Assembly: GCF_900091495.1 (NCBI RefSeq)
Contig: NZ_LT607413.1
Location: forward strand, 3,666,001 to 3,730,000
Length of the DNA: 64,000 nucleotides
Source: Micromonospora echinospora
GTDB lineage: Bacteria > Actinomycetota > Actinomycetes > Mycobacteriales > Micromonosporaceae
Direction of reading: 5' to 3'
The translations under genes and the position numbers were made by a program. The notes below the pieces were generated by a model. The model saw only the letters and a list, made by a program, of their open reading frames with translations, had not been told where the DNA came from and made no database searches. Below are positions 46,018-56,467 of this stretch, in pieces. Every line of letters starts with the position of its first letter. Positions within the stretch are counted from its first letter, which is position 1.

Positions 46018-47244
46018 TCAGGGGCCGCAGTAGAGCAGCCGGTTCGGGGTGCCGCTGGGCACGCCGGTGACGATGTTGGCGGTGGCCCGGCTGGTCAGGT
46101 AGGTGGACACCTGGGCCGGGGACCAGGTCGGGTTCGCCGACAGGGCGAGCGCGGCACAACCGGCGACGTGCGCGGAGGCCGCCGACCCGCCGCTGATGGT
46201 GGCGACGGCGGTGTCGCTGGTGTACCAGGTGGACGTGATGTTCTGGCCCGGCGCGTACAGGTCGATGCAGCTGCCGTAGTTGCCGCTCGACAGCCGGGCG
46301 TCGGTCGCCGAGGTGCCCACCACGGTCAGCGCGCCGGGCACCCGGCCGGGCGAGTAGTTGCAGGCGCTTCCGTTCGAGCTGCCCCCGGTGGTGGCGTAGG
46401 TGATCCCCCGGTTGATCGAGTTGGTCACCGCCGCGTCCAGGGTGGTGTTGGCGGGCCCGCCGATGGCCAGTTCCACCACCGCCGGCCGCTGGGCGTTCGC
46501 GCTGATCCAGTCGATGCCGGCGATCACCGTGGCGATGGTGCCGCTGCCCTGGCAGTTGAGCACCCGGACCGGGTGGATCATGACCTCCTTGGCGACTCCG
46601 TGGCTGGTGCCGCCGATGGTGCCGGCGAGGTGGGTGCCGTGGCCGTTGCAGTCGTCGGCCGGCAGCGCGCCGTCGACGAGGTCGATCCCGCCGGTGACCC
46701 GGGAGCCGAAGTCCAGGTGGGTGGCGCGGACGCCGGTGTCGGCGACGTACACGTGCACGTTGTGCGCGGTGTTCGGGTAGCTGTACCGGTTGTCCAGCGG
46801 CAGGTTCCGCTGGTCGATCCGGTCCAGGCCCCAGGACGGCGGGCCGAACTGCGTGCCGGGGCCGATCAGCGGGGTCACCCGGTTCTGCTCCACGTACGCC
46901 ACCGCCGGGTCGGCGGCGAGGCGGCGGGCGGCCCGCTCCGACAGCCGTACCTCGAAACCGCTGAGGGCGCTGCCGTAGACGTGCCCGACGGTCCCGCCGT
47001 AGCGGGCGCGCAGCCGGTCCACGGCCCGGGTGACCTCGGCGGTGACGTTCGTGTCGCCCCGACGCGCCACGTCGTCGCGGAGCACGACGATGTAGCTGTC
47101 CCGGACGGCGTCGGCGGCCCCGGCGTGGCGGATGGTTCCCTCGGCGGCGGCGGCCGTCGCGGTGCCGGTCGGCGCGAGTACGGCGGTGAGGGCGGTGGCC
47201 AGGGTGAGGGCGAGCAACCGCCCCCGCAGGCGTGATCTGGTCAT
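46018..47244 (-). CDS. S8 family subtilase paralogue with altered catalytic motifs
   Basis: A 408-residue secreted protein: signal peptide (1-31), I9 inhibitor-like propeptide (about 50-120) and subtilase domain. Asp169 (VADTG), His202 (NGHGTH) and Ser354 are present, but the surrounding consensus has decayed. The oxyanion-hole Asn is Ser289 (TTGGSS for VASGNS in the neighbour). GTSMASPHVAG has become GGSAASAHVAG, and NMSLGGG has become ELAIGGP. It may be a weak enzyme or a non-catalytic binder. ATG 47244 follows TTGGAGGAGAG. It lies 69 bp after an intact tandem paralogue, separated by a terminator. Confidence 0.88.
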   Translation of the reverse strand: MTRSRLRGRLLALTLATALTAVLAPTGTATAAAAEGTIRHAGAADAVRDSYIVVLRDDVARRGDTNVTAEVTRAVDRLRARYGGTVGHVYGSALSGFEVRLSERAARRLAADPAVAYVEQNRVTPLIGPGTQFGPPSWGLDRIDQRNLPLDNRYSYPNTAHNVHVYVADTGVRATHLDFGSRVTGGIDLVDGALPADDCNGHGTHLAGTIGGTSHGVAKEVMIHPVRVLNCQGSGTIATVIAGIDWISANAQRPAVVELAIGGPANTTLDAAVTNSINRGITYATTGGSSNGSACNYSPGRVPGALTVVGTSATDARLSSGNYGSCIDLYAPGQNITSTWYTSDTAVATISGGSAASAHVAGCAALALSANPTWSPAQVSTYLTSRATANIVTGVPSGTPNRLLYCGP

Positions 47245-47263
47245 GGTCTCTCCTCCAAGAGGG

Positions 47264-47298
47264 ACCGGCCCCGGGGCGAGAGTCGCCTCGGGGCCGGT
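47264..47298 (-). terminator. Strong hairpin between the two subtilase genes
   Basis: A 16-bp stem with one G-U pair (47264-47279 with 47283-47298) and the loop GAG. It follows the stop of the upstream subtilase and should separate expression of the two genes. Confidence 0.75.
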
Positions 47299-47312
47299 GG
47301 AGCGGATGTGGA

Positions 47313-48551
<1,239 letters not shown>

Positions 48552-48907
48552 CTCCCGGTCCTCCTACTGTGGTGGCCTCTCGTGGGACTCGTGGCCCACT
48601 CGAGAGGCGCTGGACGATGGGAGAATCCTAGCGTCGATATTTACAAACCTGGATCTCTGCAATGTTCACGATCTGAGGATGATATTGATTAACTTCTACA
48701 CGTGAAACGTTGTCTCACGGGTCTCGGGCGCGATAGACACGACAGTTGGCCTGCGGTGCGGGCGAGCGACCGGCGACACAGCACGGAGTCGGTCACGCCG
48801 CCACCCCTGTCGGACCGACCCGGACCGCTTTGGCCCGGCCCGGGGCCGACCCTTCGGCGGGACGCCCCCGGGCCGGTCGGATCTGGCCCGACGAGCGCAC
48901 GACCGAC
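48552..48907. promoter_or_regulatory. Divergent intergenic region, subtilase / HEAT-repeat gene
   Basis: 356 bp without a gene. The part at about 48625-48715 is much richer in A and T than its surroundings and probably carries promoters. A minus-strand -10 TAGGAT at 48625-48630 would serve the subtilase. I did not find a clear promoter for the plus-strand gene. Confidence 0.4.
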
Positions 48908-50500
48908 ATGATCGTCGCCATGTTCCCGCGCCGCCGACGCCACCACGATCACCCTCCCGCCCACGCGGCAGCGCAGCCGGATCCGGTACCGGCAGAGGTC
49001 GCCGTGGCGATCTCCCGTGCCGCCACCGGCGGCGGGACGGACCTCGAACGCCTCCTGGGGGTACTGGCGGCCCTCGACGCCACTGGTACCCCGGAGACCG
49101 CTCGGGCCGTGCTCGGTCTGCTGGCCCGCGAACCGAGAACCGTGGCCCGGCTCGACGAACACGTCCGGCAGGACCCGTGGCACCTGCCGTACCGCTCGCC
49201 GGGCCTGGAGAAGCTGACCGCCCGGCTCGACCGGCCGGCACCCGGAGCGGTCGCCGTCGCCCTGACCAGCGCGCACGGTGACGGGCGGATCCGGGAACGT
49301 GCCGTACGGGCCATGCTCGCCGCGCCCGTCGCGGCGCTGACGCCCTTCCTGGTCCTGCGGACCGGGGACTGGGTCGCACAGGTGCGCGACCCCGCCCGTG
49401 CGGGCCTGGCGACGCTGCTGGCCGACGACCCGGCCACCTACCTGCCGGCGGCGCTGCCCACCGCGCTGCTGGTCGGGGCCCGCTCCCGAGGCGGCTTCGC
49501 GGTCACCCAGGTCACGGCCGCGTTGCTCGCCGCCCCCGCGCCGGTCCGCCGGGCGCTCAGCCGGTCCGGTCCCGCCGCGCAGCGCCGGCTCGTCTTCACC
49601 ACCGGCCTGGCCCACGGCTGGCTGCACCGCGACGACCTCATGGAGGCGGCGGAGTCCGACCCGGACGTGCTCGTCCGGGCGCGGGCCGCCGAGGCCGCCT
49701 GCCGGGACGCCGTGTGGACCGGCCGGCTTCCGGCTCTGCGGCGTCTCGCCGGCAACCGCCGCCCGGCGGTACGGGCGACCGCGCTCACCGGACTGCTGCG
49801 ACTCGGCCGGCTCGCCGACGTGTCGGCGCACCTCGACGACCCCGCCGACCTGGTCCGGGCCATCGCCCGGGAGGCCGCCCGACGAGACGGCATCGACGCG
49901 CCGGCGCACTACCGGCGGGCCGTCACCGGGGACGCGCCGACCCCCGGGGCGGTCGCCGGATTCGCCGAGACCGCCCCGTCGACCGACGCGGTGCTGCTGC
50001 ACCCGCTGGTCACCCACCCGGCCGCGCCGATCCGAGCCGCCGCCGTACGGGGCCTGCGGCTCCTCGCCGCCGTCGACACGTCCCTGGTTGCCCCGCTGCT
50101 GCACGACCCCGCCCCGGCCGTCGTCCGGGAGGCCGCCACCGCGCTCCGGCCTCTCACCGGTGCCCTGCCCCCCACGCTGCCCTGGGAACTGCTCGCGGAC
50201 CCACGGGTGGAACGCCGCCGCGCCGGCTACCGCCTGCTCGGCACCCGGGACGTGCCGGCGAGGCTGCGCGCCGGAATGCTGCTGGCCCTCGATCCCGATC
50301 CGGGACTGGCCCGGCGGGGGCGCGCGGACGTCGTCCGGCTGGCCCGTGAGGCCGGCCGCCCAGACCGGCGGCGCACCTCGACGCCCGTGCCGACCGGCAC
50401 CGCCGCCGAGCGCGACGACCTCGTCCGGCTTGCCCGGCGCGCCGCCCCCGTCCTCGGCGACGAGTGTGTCGACCTGCTCACCGGGTGGCTCCGCAGGTGA
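48908..50500 (+). CDS. HEAT-repeat-like protein
   Basis: A 530-residue helical protein built of Ala/Leu/Arg-rich repeats of about 30 residues, for example RERAVRAMLAAPVAAL, RPAVRATALTGLLRLGRL and APIRAAAVRGLRLLAAVD. These match HEAT or PBS-lyase-type repeats that act as protein-binding scaffolds. A basic, His-rich N-terminus (FPRRRRHHDH) is unusual. ATG 48908 or ATG 48920 could start it. No enzyme motif, signal peptide or membrane helix is seen; partner unknown. Confidence 0.72.
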   Translation: MIVAMFPRRRRHHDHPPAHAAAQPDPVPAEVAVAISRAATGGGTDLERLLGVLAALDATGTPETARAVLGLLAREPRTVARLDEHVRQDPWHLPYRSPGLEKLTARLDRPAPGAVAVALTSAHGDGRIRERAVRAMLAAPVAALTPFLVLRTGDWVAQVRDPARAGLATLLADDPATYLPAALPTALLVGARSRGGFAVTQVTAALLAAPAPVRRALSRSGPAAQRRLVFTTGLAHGWLHRDDLMEAAESDPDVLVRARAAEAACRDAVWTGRLPALRRLAGNRRPAVRATALTGLLRLGRLADVSAHLDDPADLVRAIAREAARRDGIDAPAHYRRAVTGDAPTPGAVAGFAETAPSTDAVLLHPLVTHPAAPIRAAAVRGLRLLAAVDTSLVAPLLHDPAPAVVREAATALRPLTGALPPTLPWELLADPRVERRRAGYRLLGTRDVPARLRAGMLLALDPDPGLARRGRADVVRLAREAGRPDRRRTSTPVPTGTAAERDDLVRLARRAAPVLGDECVDLLTGWLRR

Positions 50501-50557
50501 CCGCCACACCCGTCGCCGACCACGGTGTGGGCAGATCGGCGTACCGCGGTGGCGCCG

Positions 50558-51058
50558 TCAGAAGTTGACCTCCACTCCCGCCTTCTTGCAGGCGGCGGCG
50601 AGGTCCGTGCCGGCCTTCTCGAAGGCCGGGTTGTCGGCGGCCGACGCCGGGTCCGCCGCCTTCGCCGCCTTGGCGGCCTCCGAGGTGAACGCCTGGATGG
50701 CGGTGGTGACCGCAGTGTCGCCCCCGGTGGCGGCCAGCGCCGTCAACTTGCTCTCCAGCTCGGTGAGGACCTTCCGGAACGCTTCCGGCGCCGCCGCCGG
50801 GTCGGCCTGGAGAGCGGTGACGACCGAGGCCTTCATGTCGTTCCCGGCCTTCTTGACGGACTCGCAGAGTTCCTTGTCGCTCGCGCCGCCCGCCGGGGCC
50901 GACGGTGCGGGTGCCGAGGAGGCGGAGGCGGCCGGTGCGGAGGTAGCAGAGGAGGGGGAGGGGGCGGACTCGGCCGTGGTGTCGTCCCCGCCACCGCAAC
51001 CGGCGAGCGTCAGGGAGGCACAGATCAACACAGCGGAGACAACGCGGAATGACTTCAC
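50558..51058 (-). CDS. Putative lipoprotein
   Basis: A 166-residue exported lipoprotein. The lipobox LTLAGC places the acylated Cys at residue 21, followed by a Ser/Ala/Pro-rich linker (about 25-60). The C-terminal 105 residues are a helical domain with two cysteines (CESVKKAGND and AACKKAGVEV) that could pair. Function unknown. GTG 51058 is the natural start for the signal peptide. Confidence 0.78.
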   Translation of the reverse strand: MKSFRVVSAVLICASLTLAGCGGGDDTTAESAPSPSSATSAPAASASSAPAPSAPAGGASDKELCESVKKAGNDMKASVVTALQADPAAAPEAFRKVLTELESKLTALAATGGDTAVTTAIQAFTSEAAKAAKAADPASAADNPAFEKAGTDLAAACKKAGVEVNF

Positions 51059-51140
51059 GGGCGCGGACGCTAGCCGAAGCCCGCCCGATGTTCAAAGTGG
51101 TTGCTGCGTCCAGCGATGCGGCCCGTAGACTCCCGGATCC

Positions 51141-51779
51141 GTGACAATCCGAACGTACGGTGGCCGGACCGTGTCCGTCGTCGCCCTGGTCGCCGCGACA
51201 CTCGCCCTGACCGGCTGCGGGCAGGACGACGCGGCGGACCCGAAGGCCGCGCCGGGCACGACGGCGCAGTCCACGAACCCACCCGCGGTGCCGGAGGGAG
51301 CTCGCGTCGGTGCGCCGGGCAGCGCCTGCGACATGCCCGTCACCTTCGCGCTCGCGGAGTCGTGGAAGCCGAAGGCGGTCACCGTCGCGCCGGACAATCC
51401 ACTGGCGGAACTCGCGCGCCGAGGCCCGCTCACGATGGTGTGCGAGATCGACGCCAAGCCCGCCGGCAACATCGGCTTCCTGCGGGTGTGGACCGGAGAG
51501 GGGGACAGGCTGCGGCCGAGCCTGGAAGCCTTCATCGGTGCGGACGCCCACGAGCCGACCTACACCGAACTGCGAGTCGGCGACCGCCCCGCGCTGGAGG
51601 TCGCCTACCAGGAGAAGAGCCAGCTCGACGACACGATGGAACCGGAACGGGTGTTCGCCGTCCAGACCCCGCAGGGCATCGTCGCCGTCTCCCTCGACAG
51701 CTTCGGCAGCGACGAGCACACGGCCATGCTGCCCGCCTACGAGCTCGCGAAGAGCAGCCTGCGGCACCGGGACTCGTAG
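51141..51779 (+). CDS. Putative lipoprotein
   Basis: A 212-residue exported lipoprotein with lipobox LALTGC (Cys26) and a short linker. The mature domain has two cysteines (SACDMPVTF and MVCEIDAKP) and alternating strand-like segments (NIGFLRVWTGEGD, YTELRVGDRPALEVAYQ, GIVAVSLDSFGSDEHT), which suggest a beta-rich extracellular fold. It is divergent from another lipoprotein gene across 82 bp. Function unknown. Confidence 0.8.
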   Translation: MTIRTYGGRTVSVVALVAATLALTGCGQDDAADPKAAPGTTAQSTNPPAVPEGARVGAPGSACDMPVTFALAESWKPKAVTVAPDNPLAELARRGPLTMVCEIDAKPAGNIGFLRVWTGEGDRLRPSLEAFIGADAHEPTYTELRVGDRPALEVAYQEKSQLDDTMEPERVFAVQTPQGIVAVSLDSFGSDEHTAMLPAYELAKSSLRHRDS

Positions 51780-51789
51780 CGTCCCCGGG

Positions 51790-52419
51790 ATGGGCAACGA
51801 CGACGAACGTGACCTGGTCCGACGCGGGTACGACGCACTCTCCCACCACTACCGGTCGGACGACGCCGATGACGGTCAGTACGCCCCCTGGCTCGCCGAC
51901 CTGCACCGACGCCTACCGGCCTCGGCGGCGGTCCTCGACCTCGGGTGCGGCTGCGGTGTGCCGGTAGCTCGCTTCCTCGCCGCCGCCGGGCACCGCGTCA
52001 CCGGCGTCGACATCAGCGACGTCCAGGTCGAGCGGGCACGCCGTCTGGTGCCCACCGGCACGTTCCTGCGCGCGGACGCCACCCGGCTCGACCTGCCGCC
52101 GGCCTCGTTCGACGCCGTGGTCTGCCTCTACTCCCTCATCCACATGCCCCTGGCCGACCAACCACAGCTCATCGCCCGGATCGCCACCTGGCTGCGCCCA
52201 GGAGGCTGGCTGCTGGCCACCGTCGGCAACACCGCCTGGACCGGCACCGAGGACAACTGGCTCGACGGCCCCGCCACCATGTGGTGGAGTCACGCCGACG
52301 CCTCCACCTACCGCTCATGGTTGCGACAGGCGAAATTGACGATCACCACGGAGGACTTCGTCCCGGAAGGGTCCAGCGGACATGCTCTCTTCTGGGCTCA
52401 GCGCCCACAGCAGAGCTGA
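51790..52419 (+). CDS. Class I SAM-dependent methyltransferase
   Basis: A 209-residue Rossmann-fold methyltransferase (methyltransferase 11/25 type). Motif I is VLDLGCGCGVPVARFLA near residues 46-62, followed by VTGVDISDVQVERAR, FLRADATRLDLPPASFDAVVC and IATWLRPGGWLLATVG. Substrate unknown. ATG 51790 lies 10 bp after the lipoprotein stop, so cotranscription is likely, though a functional link is not obvious. Confidence 0.9.
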   Translation: MGNDDERDLVRRGYDALSHHYRSDDADDGQYAPWLADLHRRLPASAAVLDLGCGCGVPVARFLAAAGHRVTGVDISDVQVERARRLVPTGTFLRADATRLDLPPASFDAVVCLYSLIHMPLADQPQLIARIATWLRPGGWLLATVGNTAWTGTEDNWLDGPATMWWSHADASTYRSWLRQAKLTITTEDFVPEGSSGHALFWAQRPQQS

Positions 52420-52501
52420 CCTGGTCCCTGGACGGGCGGCCTATGGGGCCACTGTTCGCGTATCCGGGCGCTCGCCGGCCAGGAGGTCCGGCCGAGGTCC
52501 G

Positions 52502-52816
52502 TCAGGGGTGTTCGTCAGGCCTGGGCGGTCGCACGTGCTTGAGGTCCTTCGGGTCGCTGGCCCCGTACTTGGCGAAGTTGCGGCGGGCGTCGAGCAGGCT
52601 GAGGTTCCGGTTCGGTCCACCTCGTACGTGCGCGGCGTCGTGGTCGTCCTGGCCGTCGTCCTCCCAGAAGCACACGTCGCAGATCTCGTAGCCGCCGCGC
52701 TCGCCCAGGGTCAGGTAGCCGCAGCACGGGCACGCGCACGCGGCGTCTTGCGGCCCTCGGCTGACGTCGGCGACCGGTCGTTGACGGCTCGGGGTCACGC
52801 CGGCAGCCTGCCACAT
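52502..52816 (-). CDS. CPCC family cysteine-rich protein
   Basis: A 104-residue small protein with two Cys pairs, CACPCCGYLTLGERGGYEIC then CDVCFWEDDGQDD, which should bind one zinc ion. This is the CPCC domain, found widely and of unknown role, often near mobile or toxin-related genes. The ending (NLSLLDARRNFAKYGASDPK) is also typical. ATG 52816 or GTG 52798 may start it. Confidence 0.8.
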   Translation of the reverse strand: MWQAAGVTPSRQRPVADVSRGPQDAACACPCCGYLTLGERGGYEICDVCFWEDDGQDDHDAAHVRGGPNRNLSLLDARRNFAKYGASDPKDLKHVRPPRPDEHP

Positions 52817-53535
52817 CGATCGTCAGGGGTGCGTCCGGCTTCGGCCCAGAGCAGGTCGGCTGTGACAGGTCGTGAACCGTGATCGGGCCGGGCCTGTTCC
52901 CGCTGTGGAGCTGGTCGCGCTCCATCAGCTCTCAGGATTGGGAGCCCCACCGGCGCATCACCACGCAGAGCCGTACGCCGAAGCAGCGCCAGCCGGCACG
53001 GAAGGCGGCCTCGGACGGCACGCCGCGCGCCATTGGCGCGTGGATGGCATGCAAGATTAAAAGGTTGAGACGAGAACGGCCCAGGCTCGACGACAATGCC
53101 GCTGACCTGGGCCGAAGGATGTGGAGCGGGCGACGGGAGTTGAACCCGCACCGTCAGTTTGGAAGATCGTTCTCGGCTGTCGTGATCTGTCCGGTACGCC
53201 TGGTCAGCGGTGGTGCCGTGCTGCCCGATCATGACCGGTGGTGACCCTCCGGGACACCGGCTACTGGCACGTGGCTGGCACGGCGGCCCGGTGGGCGCGC
53301 GGCTGTCCGGCGGCGTACGGCTCACCGCCCCCGGCCTCCCGGGCCGGGGGCGGCTTGCCGTGTCGCCGGCTCCCCGCGTGCCCTGGCCTCGGTACCCGGT
53401 GGCAAGCCGCGAAGCGGCGCGGCAGCCGATCGCCCTGACCTCGACGGTGACCAGCCCTTCCGCGATCGTTCTATCGGCCCGATCGAGTCTTGGTCCCGAC
53501 ACCGTCAACGCCTGCCTTCCGATACGGTCCGCGAG
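52817..53535. other. Non-coding stretch with a tRNA-Gly-like remnant
   Basis: I see no convincing protein gene in these 719 bp. The reading frames that cross it are translations of the tRNA remnant or low-complexity sequence. It contains the left duplicated segment (53069-53166), within which GGCCCAGG/CCTGGGCC (53078-53085 with 53105-53112) could form a terminator-like hairpin. Confidence 0.55.
53069..53166 (-). repeat. Partial tRNA-Gly copy, left boundary of the element (att-like)
   Basis: 53120-53166 matches 58928-58974 at 45 of 47 positions, including 25 identical bases (gaacccgcaccgtcagtttg and on). This covers the tRNA-Gly from the anticodon loop to the 3' CCA. Similarity continues with about 80 percent identity and one gap through 53069-53119 against 58878-58927. 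The 5' half of the tRNA is absent, so it cannot be functional. Confidence 0.8.
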
Positions 53536-53730
53536 GTGAATCCTCTATCGCGGCGAGCATCTAGCATCCGCACGCTCGGGAACGTGGCCCTGGTCGCCGG
53601 CCTCCTCGTCTCGGCTATCACGCTGTCGACGGACATCGGGCCGACCGAGCCGCACATCATGGCGGGTTTCCTCGTTGCGACAGGGATCGGGCTGCGCATC
53701 GAATCCGCTATCCGCGATCCTCGGGCGTGA
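53536..53730 (+). CDS. Hypothetical small membrane protein
   Basis: A 64-residue protein with two hydrophobic stretches, VALVAGLLVSAITL (about 17-30) and IMAGFLVATGIGL (about 41-53). GTG 53536 has no clear ribosome site, but GATACGGT just upstream could be a -10 for a leaderless mRNA. No family recognised. It lies just inside the left boundary of the element. Confidence 0.45.
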   Translation: MNPLSRRASSIRTLGNVALVAGLLVSAITLSTDIGPTEPHIMAGFLVATGIGLRIESAIRDPRA

Positions 53731-53835
53731 CGACCTGAGCCAGGGCGTTGCACGCTGTCTTGTCGGACAGCGCTGGCGTCTGCCGGTCTTGGCTGCACGG
53801 TCGGCGGGCGCGGTCAGGAGCCCTAGGCTGATGCC

Positions 53836-54441
53836 ATGTCGGCGGAGCGCGAAGTAATTGATCTGGACGAGCACGATTACGAGCCGGCGGCGTCGGGTGG
53901 CGCCACCCCTGACGGCCTGATGGTCAGATGGAAGATGAATGTACGGCTCGTCGCTGCGTTCGTGGTCGGTGTTGTGCTTGGCGGTGTCGGTGTCGGCGAG
54001 CTACGAGACTCGCGGGAGGAGCGGGAGCGGAACGCTTCGGTTTCACTCGTGGCCTTTCCTGCATCCACCAGGAGCGCGAGTTCGGACGTCACGGGCGTCC
54101 TCCAGATGAATAGCCAACTGGCAGTAATCAACGCTGGCCCCGCCCCGATCACGGTTCGTGCGGCTACCGGTCAACGACCCGGCGTCCGGCTCCATGACAT
54201 CGGTAAGTCTCGGCTGCTACGCCCCGGCGGTACTGGCTGGATCGATGTCAGGCTGCGCATCGAGTGCTCTGTCGCGTTCGCGAGCGAGCCGTTGTCGCTG
54301 CGGTTCTCGGTCGAGACCGCCGACCAACAGGTCACAGAGACCAGCTACCCCGTCGCCCTAGTGGGAAGTACCTGGCACCAGGACGCGGAGCAGCCATGCG
54401 CGCACCTCGCTGACTTGGCGAAGCGTGGCGGCCAACGATAA
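53836..54441 (+). CDS. Hypothetical single-pass membrane protein
   Basis: A 201-residue protein. An acidic cytoplasmic N-terminus is followed by one membrane segment (VRLVAAFVVGVVLGGVGVG, about 36-54) and an extracytoplasmic domain of about 140 residues with strand-like segments and two cysteines (IECSVAF and EQPCAHL). The promoter is probably TAGGCT at 53824-53829, only 6 nt before ATG 53836, so the mRNA should be leaderless. Function unknown. Confidence 0.65.
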   Translation: MSAEREVIDLDEHDYEPAASGGATPDGLMVRWKMNVRLVAAFVVGVVLGGVGVGELRDSREERERNASVSLVAFPASTRSASSDVTGVLQMNSQLAVINAGPAPITVRAATGQRPGVRLHDIGKSRLLRPGGTGWIDVRLRIECSVAFASEPLSLRFSVETADQQVTETSYPVALVGSTWHQDAEQPCAHLADLAKRGGQR

Positions 54442-54863
54442 AGCGGATCTCCTCGTCGGGCAGTCGTAGACCGTCCGGGGATGCTGGTAGCCCTTATGGC
54501 GCCCGATGAGGTAATCCGCTCCCGGCCGATCTCCGAGGAGAGGCGGGGTTCGGGGCGGTGCCCCGAGGTCTTCAAGGTCTTGTGTCCGCTCAGCGTGGCC
54601 GGTCGGCCCGGCCGATGCCGGCCGGAGGCCGCCAGCCGGCCGGGACCGGGCCGGCGCGGCCCGCTTGCGGGCCGCCTTGATCCGAAAGAGAGCGTTTCGG
54701 CAGTTGCCAGGTCACATCCGGCGTCGTGTCCCGGCTGATGCTTTACACCAGCGTCCCAGCTGGTGCTTTACGCGGTCGACCGTCTCGCCCGAGGGCCGTT
54801 AACGTTCGGTGATCGCGGTTACCACCCGGATCGCGGATGAGCGTGGGTGCGAGCGTCTCTTGC
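54442..54863. other. Gene-free stretch with hairpins
   Basis: I see no supported gene in these 422 bp. The middle part is rich in GGCCGG-type palindromes and contains the perfect hairpin GCGGCCCGC-TT-GCGGGCCGC (54656-54675), probably a terminator. A short direct similarity, cagctggtgctttac against gatgctttacacc, lies around 54738-54772. Confidence 0.4.
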
Positions 54864-55712
54864 TCAGGTGCCGGTGGGTCGCCACAGCCAGCGCAGCGCG
54901 TCCGGCAGGAGGACGCCGCCGTGGTTAGGGCTGTGGCCGCCATCGCCGAGCACGAGCCGGAAGTCATAGCCGGCTTCGGCCAGAGCTGCGGCGACGCGCA
55001 GGTTGTTGGCGAGCCAGTTCCGTTGCGGCTCGTTCCAATGCAGATCTCGGTGACCTGCCTGCATGAAGATGCGTAGCGGCTTGCGGGCAACGCTGGGGAT
55101 CATCTCAGGGTAGGGGTTTCCGTCGGGCATCTGCACGAAGCTGGACAGGCAGCACATCACGCGACGGAACTTGTCTGGGCGGAGCCACGCGGCAGTGAAT
55201 GCGCCGTTGCCGCCGCTGCTGCCTCCACAGATGCCCCACTGGTCCGCGTCATCGGTGATCGAGTAGCGCTGCATGACATGCGGGATGATCTCGGCCAACA
55301 GGAAAGTGGCTAGGCGATCGTCGGACGCATCGTACTCGACGTTGCGGTTCTTGGGGTTCTCGGTGCCTGCAAGGATGCCGGGGGCGACGAACAGGCCGAT
55401 GGTGACCGGGATGTCACCGCGGTGGATGAGGTTGTCCAGGACTATCGCGCCCCGGACTTCTCCCTCCGGATCGAGGTACCACCGTCCGTCTAGGAACACG
55501 ATCAGCGACGCGGGCTCCGACGGGTCGTATTGAGCGGGCAGGTGGACCCAGAACTTCCGAGAGGTGCCCGGATAGACGGCGCTGTGGTCCCAGCCGAACT
55601 CGATGGTCTGACCAACGGGCACGTCCGGCTGCCGGTACGAATCTGGGCCGTGGGCATAGCGAACGTCCGACTGGTCTACGGGAAGGGAATGGAACGGCAC
55701 CACTAGGGTCAC
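54864..55712 (-). CDS. Alpha/beta hydrolase, esterase D / enterochelin esterase-like
   Basis: A 282-residue cytoplasmic hydrolase with no signal peptide. The order of motifs fits the Fes/EstA group: SLIVFLDGRWYLD, VPVTIGLFVAPG, the nucleophile elbow WGICGGSSGGNGAFTAAW (Ser near 173) and the C-terminal His in GDGGHSPNHGG. NPKNRNVEYDASDDRLATFLLAEIIPHV is typical of the family. Ester substrate unknown. Codon use is less GC-biased than in the core genes, which fits acquisition with the element. Confidence 0.85.
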   Translation of the reverse strand: MTLVVPFHSLPVDQSDVRYAHGPDSYRQPDVPVGQTIEFGWDHSAVYPGTSRKFWVHLPAQYDPSEPASLIVFLDGRWYLDPEGEVRGAIVLDNLIHRGDIPVTIGLFVAPGILAGTENPKNRNVEYDASDDRLATFLLAEIIPHVMQRYSITDDADQWGICGGSSGGNGAFTAAWLRPDKFRRVMCCLSSFVQMPDGNPYPEMIPSVARKPLRIFMQAGHRDLHWNEPQRNWLANNLRVAAALAEAGYDFRLVLGDGGHSPNHGGVLLPDALRWLWRPTGT

Positions 55713-55972
55713 TCGGGCACGCTATGCGCCGTCGTTCCGACCGGGCAACGAGGTTTCACATCCGCTCATCGGCTGAGCCATGAGCGGGCACCAGCGATGA
55801 CCGCCCCGTCACTTAACGTGATGATCTAACTCTCGCTCTGGGCTTGAAGCAAGGGGGCAGGTGGAGCCGAAACCTAAAGCATCTTGGAGCCGGAATTGGC
55901 AAAATGGGTGCTTGGCGGCTAGCGCTAGGCTTTTAAGATCCCTAGAGTTTCAGGTGCCGCGTGTCGACGTGG

Positions 55973-56443
55973 TTATTCGGTAGCAATGCCGTGCTCTGCG
56001 TAGGCGGCTTTGCGTTGCTCGCTCGCTATAACGGCTGTGCGTACGCGCCGGGCGAGTCGGTGTGGCACGAAGTTCTCTAGGTCTTCGGTGGATACGTAGC
56101 GCCATTCTCTCAGTTCCCCGTCCGAGAAGCAGATATCCTGCTCTCGAACGGTGGCGGCAGTGTTAGCGTCAAAGATGAATAGCAGCTTGTCGCCCTCGTG
56201 CTCAGCCGGTGCCCAATCGACAACCAGCATCTGGCCGACCTCGATCTTGAAACCCAACTCCTCTTCGATTTCCCTGTTGCATGCGCTACGGGGAGATTCG
56301 CCAGGCTCGACGTAGCCGCCGGGAATCTCCCAGTGTTCTTTATACGTGGGGCGAACGAGGAGTACCCTGCCTTCCCCGTCCAGAAAGAGGGCACCCGATG
56401 CGACGCGTGGGGTTGCCATGGGAGGCATCTTGTTGGCCGTCAC
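55973..56443 (-). CDS. Nudix hydrolase
   Basis: A 156-residue enzyme that hydrolyses a nucleoside diphosphate linked to another group. The Nudix box is complete: G-x5-E-x7-REIEEELGF, in the stretch GGYVEPGESPRSACN then REIEEELGF (about residues 42-65). GTG 56443 starts it. It lies 24 bp downstream of the XRE regulator and is on the same strand, a pairing known from pSAM2-type integrative elements. Lower GC than neighbours. Confidence 0.9.
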   Translation of the reverse strand: MTANKMPPMATPRVASGALFLDGEGRVLLVRPTYKEHWEIPGGYVEPGESPRSACNREIEEELGFKIEVGQMLVVDWAPAEHEGDKLLFIFDANTAATVREQDICFSDGELREWRYVSTEDLENFVPHRLARRVRTAVIASEQRKAAYAEHGIATE

Positions 56444-56467
56444 CAGGGCAGCGTAGCGACGGCTGGG

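Noticed and set aside
53120..53166. Functional tRNA gene
   Set aside because: Only the 3' half of tRNA-Gly is present. The D arm and the 5' acceptor strand are missing.
52795..53508. Minus-strand frame across the tRNA remnant
   Set aside because: Its middle is the translation of the tRNA-Gly fragment and the rest is low-complexity. No ribosome site is seen.
54481..54738. Short plus-strand frame in the gene-free part of the element
   Set aside because: It has Arg/Pro/Gly-rich sequence caused by GGCCGG palindromes, no ribosome site and no recognisable domain.
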